A DNA stretch of 64,000 nt from Jeotgalibacillus malaysiensis (GCA_000818095.1 CP009416.1:2712501-2776500), one strand, 5' to 3'. Positions 25,344-32,834 are shown, numbered from the stretch's first letter. Notes: generated by a model not told the origin, from the sequence alone. Numbers and translations: made by a program.

Positions 25344-25372
25344 AGTATAAAGTAAATGAAAGCGTTTTACAA
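25344..25372 (-). promoter_or_regulatory. Operon promoter with overlapping cre-like site
   Basis: Minus-strand TTGTAA (25367-25372) and TATACT (25344-25349) separated by 17 bases. TGAAAGCGTTTTAC at 25357-25370 matches the CcpA cre consensus except at the last two bases and covers the -35 region, as expected for glucose repression. The LacI-type operators follow immediately downstream. Confidence 0.65.
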
Positions 25373-25448
25373 CACTAAATCTGAATTTTTTTTGATGCTA
25401 AATTATGATTCTATTGAACGAGTAACTTGGGATAATCGTTCAGGGAGC

Positions 25449-25473
25449 GAAGTCTGGGTCTGGCCCAGACTTC
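25449..25473. terminator. Hairpin downstream of comK copy 2
   Basis: Perfect ten-base arms GAAGTCTGGG and CCCAGACTTC with a five-base loop, directly after the comK stop. No clear T-run; it may be a terminator or a small repetitive palindrome. Confidence 0.5.
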
Positions 25474-25476
25474 ACT

Positions 25477-25968
25477 TCACTCCACCCTCATCACCATCCG
25501 CTTCCTCGGATAATGCAATTCCTGCAACATCAATGCCGAAGCGCGCTGATGCTGCTTGTTGATCGTTTTCACAGAGCAACTAACCGTTATCCGCTCACCA
25601 TTAATAAACTCAACAATCGCTTTCCCCCTCTCCGTATGCTCATAAGCTTTATGAAAATGCTCAAGTGAGATCCAGGTGTTATCAATGTGTGTTGGTGAAT
25701 GGGTTGGAAACATGATGATTTCTTCGTTCTGATTGACCAGTATTGGAATTTTACTATAGAAGCTGAATTTGTATCTGACTGAATCCTGGCGCCCTTTGTA
25801 GGTGCTGCCGCCCATGATGCAGGCGTAATCCATCAGTTGAAGTGGAGTCATTGGTGAGTAGCAGCTTTGGCCGCTTTCAATAATGTGAGTTTGATACTCG
25901 AGGTGTCTTGCGCATCTGATTGCCATCGTTTTCTGATTGATCTTGTAATCCGCGTGATTTTCTTTCAT
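25477..25968 (-). CDS. comK: ComK-like competence transcription factor, copy 2
   Basis: 163 residues, same length as copy 1, with the same ComK landmarks (CIMGGSTYKGRQDSVRYKF, KIPILVNQNEEIIMFPTHSP, NTWISLEHFHKAYEH). I start it at ATG 25968 because GAGGAG lies six bases upstream and copy 1 starts at the same codon. In this copy the frame stays open through the leader up to an ATG at 26079, which would add 37 basic residues. Differences from copy 1 lie mostly in surface-type positions; the core is intact, so both may be functional. Confidence 0.85.
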   Translation of the reverse strand: MKENHADYKINQKTMAIRCARHLEYQTHIIESGQSCYSPMTPLQLMDYACIMGGSTYKGRQDSVRYKFSFYSKIPILVNQNEEIIMFPTHSPTHIDNTWISLEHFHKAYEHTERGKAIVEFINGERITVSCSVKTINKQHQRASALMLQELHYPRKRMVMRVE

Positions 25969-26315
25969 CCATTTCTCCTCTGTTCGGCCTCTGCCAAAAC
26001 GTTTATTAACGCGTCCATGAAGTGTCACTAAGAAGTATCGTCTCCTGTGTATTCGACACATACTGAGGATCTCCTTCATTTATTTTAAATATTTTTACTT
26101 ATTAGTAAAATATAAGAAATTATTTATGCTAAATGGTTTGTTTTTACACGTTTCAAGGCGAATGAACACTCTTTTAAGTGGAAAATGGGTGAATTATTGT
26201 GTTTCCGGCCTCCAAACGAACAAAACGCTCAATCGTCAGCCGGTGTCTTTTCTTATAATCTTCAATTAACCCAGGGAATAAACGGCAGACGCGTCTCCAT
26301 TACGGAGAAAATGAA
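25969..26315. promoter_or_regulatory. Conserved divergent intergenic region, comK/sigma cassette copy 2
   Basis: Counterpart of 10053-10397 with the same blocks in the same order. It additionally holds a perfect inverted repeat TTTTACT-TATT-AGTAAAA at about 26093-26110, which is only partly kept in copy 1. The AGCCG/CGGC segments before the sigma gene vary between copies (ACCGG versus CGGC on the 3' side) in a way that still allows pairing. Confidence 0.55.
26287..26308 (+). promoter_or_regulatory. RBS-sequestering hairpin and overlapping palindrome before sigma gene, copy 2
   Basis: AGACGCGTCT (26287-26296) and TCTCC-ATTAC-GGAGA (26294-26308), identical to copy 1 in sequence and spacing although the surrounding DNA has diverged. 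Confidence 0.5.
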
Positions 26316-26789
26316 GTGACATTTGAAGAACGCTATGAACAGTTTGAGCCAATGATTTTTCACATGATGAAAAAGCTTCACGTAACGCGGGACCATGACC
26401 TCTATCTGCAGGAAGGCCGGATTGCGCTATGGAAAGCTTCGGAGAAATTCGAGGAGGCAAATGGCGAGTTTGCCCCTTTTGCCTATCAATACATACGCGG
26501 CGGGATGCTGGATCTGATGCGGAAGCAGAACAAGCTACTGGAACGTGAAACCGTAAAATCTGATGAGTACTGGCAAATGAATATGGATATTACGGAAGAT
26601 CAGTTACTTGAAATCGACATGCTCGCTCCTTACGCAGAAGGGCTGACTGCGCATCAGAAAAAGTGGTTTTGGCATACGTTTGTGGATGATATGAAAATTA
26701 GTGAAATTGCAGAGCGACATCAGGTGAGTGTGAGCGCGGTGAAAAAATGGAAGAAAGGCGGTGTGGAGCGGTTGCGGGAAGGGCGGTAG
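26316..26789 (+). CDS. Small sigma-70 family factor, SigH/ComX-like, copy 2
   Basis: 157 residues; twelve differences from copy 1 by hand alignment. Same region 2 helices and region 4 helix-turn-helix (ISEIAERHQVSVSAVKKWKKG). The start is GTG where copy 1 has ATG, which would lower translation. Diverges from comK copy 2 and converges on lipoprotein copy 2. Confidence 0.82.
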   Translation: MTFEERYEQFEPMIFHMMKKLHVTRDHDLYLQEGRIALWKASEKFEEANGEFAPFAYQYIRGGMLDLMRKQNKLLERETVKSDEYWQMNMDITEDQLLEIDMLAPYAEGLTAHQKKWFWHTFVDDMKISEIAERHQVSVSAVKKWKKGGVERLREGR

Positions 26790-26793
26790 AGCA

Positions 26794-26827
26794 AAGGAAG
26801 GGGCCAGACCGACAAGGCCCCTTCCTT
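26794..26827. terminator. Bidirectional terminator-like hairpin, cassette copy 2
   Basis: Arms AAGGAAGGGGCC and GGCCCCTTCCTT with a ten-base loop, between the convergent sigma and lipoprotein genes. Confidence 0.6.
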
Positions 26828-26837
26828 CTCCACTCTT

Positions 26838-27335
26838 TCATTCTGTTCCAAAAACCTCATATACTTTATCAGTAGGAGTGCCTACTCCTGAATCCACATA
26901 TACATCAATATAAATAGCGTTTAATGCTTCTTCAACTTCTCGGTTGTCCAATCCTTTGCTGTAAAAAATAATCTCGCGATGATAGGTCACAACATTTTTA
27001 TAGTTCTCGTTTTGCTCATCACCATATTCAAGCAAATATCTTTTTTGGTCATCAATTGAATCAAGTGTATCTTTCCAGCTCTCAGGGTGAGGAAATTGAA
27101 TTTCCCGCTTGACGATATCATCTGAATGTTCCAGTTCAAAATCGTATGTAATTTTACGGAAATCATTGATTGCAGGAGTCCCTGTTACGATATTTAGCAC
27201 TTCATCATATTCTTTCTCACTAATGTAGTTTAATGTAGTCCATGAAGACGTAATGATAGGATCACCTACTTTTAAACAAGCAGATAGACTCAGAGCCGAA
27301 AGTAAAGTTGTAGTCATTAATATTAGTTTTTTCAA
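26838..27335 (-). CDS. Cassette lipoprotein, copy 2 (unknown function)
   Basis: 165 residues from TTG 27335, with GGGAGG eight bases upstream, matching the start and length of copy 1. Lipobox LSAC at Cys20, then DFRKITYDFELEHSDDIVKREI, VVTYHREIIFYSKG and EEALNAIYIDVYVDS. No known family recognised. Retention in both cassettes suggests a role tied to the ComK/sigma pair, for example in competence or in sensing. Confidence 0.8.
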   Translation of the reverse strand: MKKLILMTTTLLSALSLSACLKVGDPIITSSWTTLNYISEKEYDEVLNIVTGTPAINDFRKITYDFELEHSDDIVKREIQFPHPESWKDTLDSIDDQKRYLLEYGDEQNENYKNVVTYHREIIFYSKGLDNREVEEALNAIYIDVYVDSGVGTPTDKVYEVFGTE

Positions 27336-27512
27336 TAAGTGAACCTCCCAATAAAAAGAAAACCGATTTTTTATACATGCAGTTCCTATAATTTTTCTAT
27401 TATATATTATCAAACATCAACACTTGTAACTTTAATTATTCGAATATTCTCCATAAAAGAGTGTAATGTCTCATTAAGAGCAATTAATTAGAATGCTGAA
27501 GCAAGTTATATC

Positions 27513-27575
27513 ATGAACCATGCAAGCAAATCGATTTTCGTTGCATCTATCATCAACGAATTCAAATACTCCTAA
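27513..27575 (+). pseudogene. Remnant of the small gene that follows cassette copy 1
   Basis: The first twelve codons (MNHASKSIFVAS) match the gene at 11576 (MNTATKSILVGS); homology then stops and a TAA follows after eight unrelated codons. The ribosome binding site present in copy 1 (GGGAGG) is lost. Marks the end of the duplicated segment. Confidence 0.65.
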
Positions 27576-28022
27576 ATCCAAAGTTGCCACGGCAGTTACT
27601 TTGCCCATACTTTTAGCCCTCTTTTTCATCACTTTGAGTGTCTTTCCTTGATCAACTTCTCCTGCACTGACAGCAGTATACTGAATCGTTTCAAGACTTC
27701 CTGGTCTGAATACGTTTATGAATATTTCTGCTCACACAAAACGATTAAATATAATAATCAGATGCTTTCATTGCTTTCTTGTGACTTTCACTTATGTAAT
27801 GGGTTTGGATTATCAAAAATCATGTTTGAGATAGTGGATTTTTGCCAAACCTGTCGTGGACTCTCTCAAATCGGTTTCCTTCAACAGGTTTTAGGGAAAT
27901 GTCCCTCCACAAGGTATTTTCAGCTTTGATACGTAAGCCTAATCAGTTTTATTGCAGGATTTCAGGATACTGTATCTCAGTCGCTGTTCAATTACTATTA
28001 CAAAAATAAGGGAGGAAAAACA
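27576..28022. other. Non-coding stretch with a decayed repeat copy
   Basis: No gene I can support. It contains a diverged copy of the MITE-like repeat at 27712-27843 (see repeat entries) and the AGGGAGG ribosome binding site of the next gene at its end. Confidence 0.45.
27712..27843. repeat. MITE-like repeat, diverged copy 1
   Basis: Shares TTTATGAATATTT at its left end, ATGCTTTCA, TGACTTTCACTTATG in the middle and TCATGTTTGAGA near the right end with the copies at 30508 and 34855, but has many changes. Confidence 0.55.
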
Positions 28023-29345
28023 ATGACAAAAGGTTCATGGTCAAGATTATTGTTCTTTGCAATGCTGATCTTTGTATTAGCTTTGTCAGCATGTAGCAGT
28101 GATGAGTCTTCAGAGGAAGCATCAACTGATGATTCGGATGCTGGAACAGAGGAAAGTGCCGAGGACGAAAATGAAAGCTCAGATGAAGGTACAAACGAAA
28201 GTGCAGAAACTGAGCCAAAGGTTACTGAGTTTGAGCCGGCATTTCCGGAACAGACAAGAGCACCTGAAGTAGAAACTGAAACAGAGCTTAATGTGGAGGT
28301 TATTGCCGAGGGGCTTGGCGTGTCGTGGGGGATGGAAGAGTTTGAACCAAACCGCTTCCTTGTGACGCAAAGAGATTCAGCAGAACTGCTGATTGTAAAC
28401 CTTGAAGATGGCTCTGTATCAGATCCGATCGAAGGTACACCAGAAGTAAATAACGAATCTCAAGGTGGTTTGCTGGATGTAACGGTTGCACCTGATTTTG
28501 ATGAATCAAGATATGTATTTATGACGTTTTCTCAGGATATTGAAGGTGGTACGGTAACTTCTGTCGGTAAAGGTGTATTATCAGAAGATGAAGCCTCGCT
28601 TGAAGATTTTGAAGTCATTTTCCAGGCAACACCTGCCTATGATGGTGACTTACACTATGGTGGACGTATTATCTTTGATGAGGAAGGCAATCTATTTTTA
28701 ACAACTGGAGAACGTTCAGATGATCCGATTCGTGAGCGTGCACAGGACCTGGATGCTTACTTAGGTAAAGTCATTCACATCACACAAGACGGAGAACCAG
28801 TAGAGTCGAATCCATTTGTTGAAGATGAAGATGCACTGGATGGCATTTACAGCTACGGTCACCGTAATATTCAGGGTATAGACTTCAACCCTCAAACAGG
28901 AGACCTGTGGATTGTTGAATTCGGTCCGCAAGCCGGAGATGAACTCAATATTATCGAACCAGGTTCTAACTATGGATGGCCAATTGTTTCTTATGGGATT
29001 GAATACTCTGGTGAACTAATCAATGAGGGTATTGCAGAACACGAGGCACAGGGCTTTGTTGAACCAGTGTATTACTGGGATCCAACGAGTGCACCAAGCG
29101 GGATGTCATTCTATGACAACGACGCCATTCCTGAGTGGGAAAACAACCTGTTCATCGGTGGCCTACTCCCGAACTATATTGTACGTGTCGTGATTGAAGA
29201 TGACATCATCGTTGGAGAAGAACGTCTGCTAACTGACGAAGGAGAACGTTTCCGTGACATTCTTGTAACTGAGGATGGTGCGTTGATTGCATCTACTGAT
29301 GGCGGTAAAATTTATCAGATTACTGCAGCGGGAGAAGGTAACTAA
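28023..29345 (+). CDS. PQQ-dependent sugar dehydrogenase, lipoprotein
   Basis: 440 residues, glucose/sorbosone dehydrogenase (GSDH) beta-propeller family. Lipobox LSAC (Cys24) and a very acidic Ser/Glu/Asp linker of about 45 residues precede the enzyme domain. Motifs: VIAEGLGVSWGMEEF, QGGLLDVTVAPDF, DLHYGGRIIFDEEGNLFLTTGER, YSYGHRNIQGIDFNP, WIVEFGPQAGDELNII, GSNYGWPIVSYG. Expected to oxidise aldoses or related compounds outside the cell with PQQ. No PQQ biosynthesis genes are in the window. GGGAGG precedes the ATG. Confidence 0.9.
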   Translation: MTKGSWSRLLFFAMLIFVLALSACSSDESSEEASTDDSDAGTEESAEDENESSDEGTNESAETEPKVTEFEPAFPEQTRAPEVETETELNVEVIAEGLGVSWGMEEFEPNRFLVTQRDSAELLIVNLEDGSVSDPIEGTPEVNNESQGGLLDVTVAPDFDESRYVFMTFSQDIEGGTVTSVGKGVLSEDEASLEDFEVIFQATPAYDGDLHYGGRIIFDEEGNLFLTTGERSDDPIRERAQDLDAYLGKVIHITQDGEPVESNPFVEDEDALDGIYSYGHRNIQGIDFNPQTGDLWIVEFGPQAGDELNIIEPGSNYGWPIVSYGIEYSGELINEGIAEHEAQGFVEPVYYWDPTSAPSGMSFYDNDAIPEWENNLFIGGLLPNYIVRVVIEDDIIVGEERLLTDEGERFRDILVTEDGALIASTDGGKIYQITAAGEGN

Positions 29346-29383
29346 GTTGACTCTGCCATTAATTTAAGTTGCTTGATAACATC

Positions 29384-29427
29384 AAAAAAGCAGGTAATCA
29401 TGGATTTTCGTGATTGCCTGCTTTTTT
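29384..29427 (+). terminator. Rho-independent terminator after sugar dehydrogenase
   Basis: Arms GCAGGTAATCA and TGATTGCCTGC (one wobble) with a ten-base loop, preceded by A6 and followed by T6; works in both directions. Confidence 0.88.
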
Positions 29428-29433
29428 ATTGGG

Positions 29434-29493
29434 AAGTGTGGGGTCAGACCCTCGCCTGCGGTGCACCGCAGGCGAGGGTCTGACCCCACACTT
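29434..29493. repeat. Perfect 60-base palindrome
   Basis: Left arm 29434-29463 and right arm 29464-29493 are exact reverse complements with no loop, centred on GTGCAC. Each arm also contains the smaller palindrome GGGTCAGACCC. GC-rich in an AT-richer setting. Confidence 0.85.
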
Positions 29494-29577
29494 CTACAAC
29501 ACTTCATTTCCCTTCTCCACCCCTATTGAATATAATATGAATAAGATGATTACATTATTAAAACAAGGGGTGATTTT

Positions 29578-29808
29578 ATGCGAACCATTTCATTAAGTGA
29601 GATCGATCAAAACATTGAGAAAAACCGTAAACAAGCAAATGCTGTGATCAGATCTACTTCAAATGGTCGCAGAAAAAAATCACGCACAAGAACACCTGGA
29701 GAAGTAAAGGCTCTGAATGAAATTTCAATTGCACGCTGGCAAAAGGCTGTGGAAGAAAAGAAGATTATCAAAACCAGTAAAAGGTCGATGTATTATGACT
29801 ACCGTTAA
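29578..29808 (+). CDS. Small basic protein paired with nucleotidyltransferase
   Basis: 76 residues, rich in Lys and Arg (NGRRKKSRTRTPGEVKALNE). AGGGGTG lies several bases before the ATG. The stop codon overlaps the start of the next gene by 14 bases, so the two are translationally coupled. No family recognised; in toxin-antitoxin pairs a small partner of this kind often precedes the nucleotidyltransferase. Confidence 0.6.
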   Translation: MRTISLSEIDQNIEKNRKQANAVIRSTSNGRRKKSRTRTPGEVKALNEISIARWQKAVEEKKIIKTSKRSMYYDYR

Positions 29809-30361
29809 TGATCTGAAGCAGGCGCTTGTCATTCTCGCTGATAAACCAAAGTTCGAACGGCAGCTTGAATTTGCTGCTCTATTGACTGATTATTTCATGC
29901 AACAGGGTATTAAACCAATTGTTGTGGGCGGACTGGCAGTAGAGATCTATACACGTAACGATTACCACACCCATGATATTGACTTTGTCAGTGAAGGGTG
30001 GCATCTATTTAATGACTTGCTCATGAATCAGCTGGGGTTTGAGCGCAGTGAGAGAGAGTGGTATCACACAGGTGCTGAAATTGCGATCGAGGTTCCTTCT
30101 AACCATCTTGAAGGAGATCCAGACAAAGTATATGAAATCACACTGCCGAACCAGAAAAAGCTATATGTGATCAGTATTGAAGATATCATCATCCATCGCC
30201 TTGAAGGCATTGCGTTTACATTGGTTTATCCGAAAGATGATGAGGACTATGAATGGGCTTATCGGATGTTTCTAATCCATAAAGATGATCTGGATTTGGA
30301 TTATCTCACTTCAAAAGCGAAAGAAGTGAAGGTCTATTCGTTAATTGAAGAATGGGTATAA
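29795..30361 (+). CDS. Nucleotidyltransferase-like protein (DUF6036/AbiEii-type)
   Basis: 188 residues from ATG 29795, preceded by AAAGGT. The active-site signature of minimal nucleotidyltransferases is visible: PIVVGGLAVEIYTRNDYHTHDIDFV (Gly-Gly, then Asp-Ile-Asp), followed by VISIEDIIIHRLEG as in that family. Could modify tRNA or protein as a toxin, or be a defence component. The upstream small gene would then be its partner. Fold call good, role uncertain. Confidence 0.7.
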   Translation: MTTVNDLKQALVILADKPKFERQLEFAALLTDYFMQQGIKPIVVGGLAVEIYTRNDYHTHDIDFVSEGWHLFNDLLMNQLGFERSEREWYHTGAEIAIEVPSNHLEGDPDKVYEITLPNQKKLYVISIEDIIIHRLEGIAFTLVYPKDDEDYEWAYRMFLIHKDDLDLDYLTSKAKEVKVYSLIEEWV

Positions 30362-30400
30362 ATAAGCGAAGCCCTCAAGTATGATTGGGCTTCGCTTCCC

Positions 30401-30507
30401 TTATGCATCCATACAACACTTCTTATACTTCTTCCCGCTTCCGCACGGACAAGGATCGTTTCTACCCAGTGATTTCTCTGCTTTAACCGGTTGACCTTTC
30501 AAACCTC
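30401..30507 (-). pseudogene. SEC-C motif C-terminal fragment
   Basis: Encodes [19 protein letters not shown] followed by GKKYKKCC, the zinc-binding SEC-C tail found at the end of SecA and several other proteins. The upstream part is replaced by the MITE-like repeat at 30508, which reads on in frame for 50 unrelated codons. So this is a 3' remnant. Confidence 0.65.
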
Positions 30508-30636
30508 CCTGAACACATTTATGAATATTTACACTCGTAAATAACCATATAAAATAGACACTCTTAGATGCTTTAATCACTCGCTTCTGACTTTCACTTA
30601 TGCAATTGACTTGAATTGTCAGAATCGTGTTTAGGA
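30508..30636. repeat. MITE-like repeat, copy 2
   Basis: About 129 bases, ends CCTGAACACATTTATGA and TCAGAATCGTGTTTAGGA, which are imperfect inverted repeats of each other. Interior is close to the copy at 34855. Confidence 0.65.
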
Positions 30637-30695
30637 TGGGGAGATTTTTTGAGTACAAAACTTAGAGATAGTATGAGATTACTTAATTAAAGATT

Positions 30696-30738
30696 CCACC
30701 CGACTATCTAATAAAAAAGATAGTCGGGTGGAGTTTTT
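30696..30738. terminator. Strong hairpin, bidirectional terminator
   Basis: Perfect arms CCACCCGACTATCT and AGATAGTCGGGTGG with an eight-base A-rich loop, followed by AGTTTTTG. It lies beyond the 3' end of the LRAT-like gene on the other strand. Confidence 0.65.
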
Positions 30739-30790
30739 GCTAGCAAAATTTAAAGTGTAGTTGTGTATTAGTCAATCAAGGTGTAAAAAC

Positions 30791-31372
30791 TTAAATATTA
30801 TGCGTAGTTCTGCTTCCACTTCTACACCAGTTAACAAAATGTTCGCAGTTGTTAAAAATTAAATTATACTGTGATTCGTTAATTCTAGAGTTAGCTCTAG
30901 TTATAATAATATCTTCCGAATATGTGCAAACACTTTCTTTTACTCTTAATATCCCACCTCTTTTGAAATCCTCTAAACTATCAATCCTTACTTCACCTTT
31001 TTGATAATGGATTACTTGTTCATTACCAAGATAAATAGCATGATGGGAGTAACCCGGAAACCTTTCTACGCTTAGATGATCAGCTACTTTTAATTCTCCT
31101 TCCCACTTCGATTCCTTGATGTTTTTATTAAACGGTCTCATATCAGGAATTGTTGTGGGGTGTTTAGGAGCAGATGTAATTACGTTACCAATTGTTTGAG
31201 CAAATTTGTCAGTACCTTCGACCGCTTTCCCCATAGCAGGATTTTGTTCTATTATTAAATCTTTCATATCCGTTCGGAATTCTTTCCCAACCTCTTTTAC
31301 CCCTGAAGCTAATTCTTTGTTGGCTTCGTGCATTTCTTCAATAAACCATTTTAAATTTTTAAAGAATTCCAT
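30791..31372 (-). CDS. LRAT-like (NlpC/P60 superfamily) acyltransferase-fold protein
   Basis: 193 residues. The C-terminal 110 residues show the lecithin-retinol acyltransferase fold: DHLSVERFPGYSHHAIYLGN with the catalytic-type His, QVIHYQKGEV, and NLIFNNCEHFVNWCRSG with the catalytic Cys in the NCEHFV signature. The N-terminal 80 residues are helical and charged and have no signal peptide. Family members act on lipids or proteins as acyltransferases, phospholipases or proteases. AAAGGAG precedes the ATG. Located among IS debris, so probably accessory. Confidence 0.78.
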   Translation of the reverse strand: MEFFKNLKWFIEEMHEANKELASGVKEVGKEFRTDMKDLIIEQNPAMGKAVEGTDKFAQTIGNVITSAPKHPTTIPDMRPFNKNIKESKWEGELKVADHLSVERFPGYSHHAIYLGNEQVIHYQKGEVRIDSLEDFKRGGILRVKESVCTYSEDIIITRANSRINESQYNLIFNNCEHFVNWCRSGSRTTHNI

Positions 31373-31453
31373 TTAAATTCTCCTTTCAGAATGCCCTTGC
31401 AAAAATTTATAAGTATCAATTCTGAAAAGTTCGCAATAAGAATTACCTTCGGA

Positions 31454-32056
31454 TTACTTTAAACTGATTTCTCCAGTTTCTGTTCCAAAAAAGCCTGTTT
31501 GAACTTGAATTCTGCCATTAGTCAGATCTAATTCAGGAGCCACATCAAATGGAATGTATCCAGACAGGGTCAGTCCAGGGTTTACTGATTCTAAGAGAAA
31601 TTCAGCATCTTCATTAGCCCATATAGCTGCAGATCCATCAGCTTTATATTCCACATCATTAATTAAAAGTTTAAAAAATGATGAATCGACTGTAATCGCT
31701 TCATTTCGATTATTTGTAACAGAGACATTGACCACTATAAACTCTCCCTTTGCATCTTGGCCCCATTCCCCTCCAAAATTTGAAGCAGTTGATAAATCAT
31801 TAACAGTAAACACTACATCATTTACATCCAGCGGTTCACCAATCACCACTTCTTCATTAACCAATACTTCCTCTTCTCCTCTTACTTCTTCTTCAATAAT
31901 TTCTTCCTCATTTACATCACTACTTGCTGATATAATTGATTCTTCCTCAGCAGGAGTATCTCCATCGAACACCACTACAGCCAAGACTATTAAAAAAACA
32001 AATATTAATGATACTCCACCGCACCCCATTAAAGTAAACTTTAGTACATTTTTCAT
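31454..32056 (-). CDS. Membrane-anchored DUF4352-like (telokin-like) protein
   Basis: 200 residues: one N-terminal transmembrane helix (VSLIFVFLIVLAVVVF), an acidic Glu-rich linker, then an Ig-like DUF4352-type domain (VVFTVNDLSTASNFG, GEFIVVNVSVTNNRNEAITVD, FLLESVNPGLTLSGYIPFDV). Extracytoplasmic, function unknown. GGGGATGGGG precedes the ATG. Confidence 0.8.
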   Translation of the reverse strand: MKNVLKFTLMGCGGVSLIFVFLIVLAVVVFDGDTPAEEESIISASSDVNEEEIIEEEVRGEEEVLVNEEVVIGEPLDVNDVVFTVNDLSTASNFGGEWGQDAKGEFIVVNVSVTNNRNEAITVDSSFFKLLINDVEYKADGSAAIWANEDAEFLLESVNPGLTLSGYIPFDVAPELDLTNGRIQVQTGFFGTETGEISLK

Positions 32057-32159
32057 TTCCCCATCCCCTTAATAGTGACTTTATAACTATTATATACTAT
32101 TAAGTTATTATTTTTACAAATTTATTTAAAAAACCAATTAATATGACACTATACATTTA

Positions 32160-32190
32160 TTTGGTTCATCACCACAACCTGCGGGAACCG
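32160..32190 (-). pseudogene. Tiny lipoprotein signal-peptide remnant
   Basis: The minus strand encodes VPAGCGDEP, a lipobox with the acidic start of a mature lipoprotein, with stops on both sides. Similar wording occurs in dctP of this window. A decayed fragment at most. Confidence 0.25.
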
Positions 32191-32214
32191 ACCATATTTA
32201 GCACAAATTAACAG

Positions 32215-32704
32215 CTATAAATAGAAAGAAAACGAAAACTCCTTTATCGTAATTGTTGTCAAGACAAACCACGAGAGGAGCTTTCGTTTTGTGTACTCAT
32301 CTAAACAAATCTCATGATTTTTTATCAATTCATTTTTCTGTTTTTCCTATTGTTCAACCAAATGTGGTGCGGGTAGAGACGTCTCCACAAAGTATTTTAT
32401 GCCTGGAATGTCATGGTCCGACTCATCGTCACGGGCTAATCCCACGACTGGTTCGCCATAGCTATGCCTAACATACAGAGATGTGATCTGGCTTTCGATT
32501 AATGTATTGCGTCTGCGCTGTCCGTATTGTGAGCTTACATTCACCTATGATTTTGAACTGGGATTACAAAGAAAGAGCACTTTTTTCTTCCGAAAAAGTA
32601 TCGTGTTATGTAATTGACTTAAATTGTCAGAACCGTGTTAGGACAGGGAGGTTGTTTTTGAAAACAAGGACCCGAAAACGACGATATTGGGGAGATTTTT
32701 TATA
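32215..32704 (+). mobile_element. Decayed transposon-type gene with zinc-ribbon coding pieces
   Basis: Begins with an inverted repeat (AAAACGAAAACTCC and GGAGCTTTCGTTTT). Pieces in different frames encode SPQSILCLECHGPTHRHGL, then LRLRCPYCELTFTYDFELG, the pattern of two CxxC zinc ribbons as in small accessory or transposase proteins of insertion sequences. Frames are broken, and the last 40 bases match the right end of the MITE-like repeat (32604-32643). Confidence 0.45.
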
Positions 32705-32834
32705 AGCAACAAATTAATATTCTTTATAAAGAATAATTATATATCTAATTCGTTCTCAATAAAGTATAATTGAGTTACATATTTTGTATCGTTTAATTAC
32801 TTAAGACAGAACAGGTAATCAAAGGAGGGATTAT

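Noticed and set aside
31554-32072. 172-codon plus-strand ORF rich in Ser and Thr
   Set aside because: Mirror of the acidic DUF4352-like gene on the opposite strand, which has a clear membrane helix and domain.
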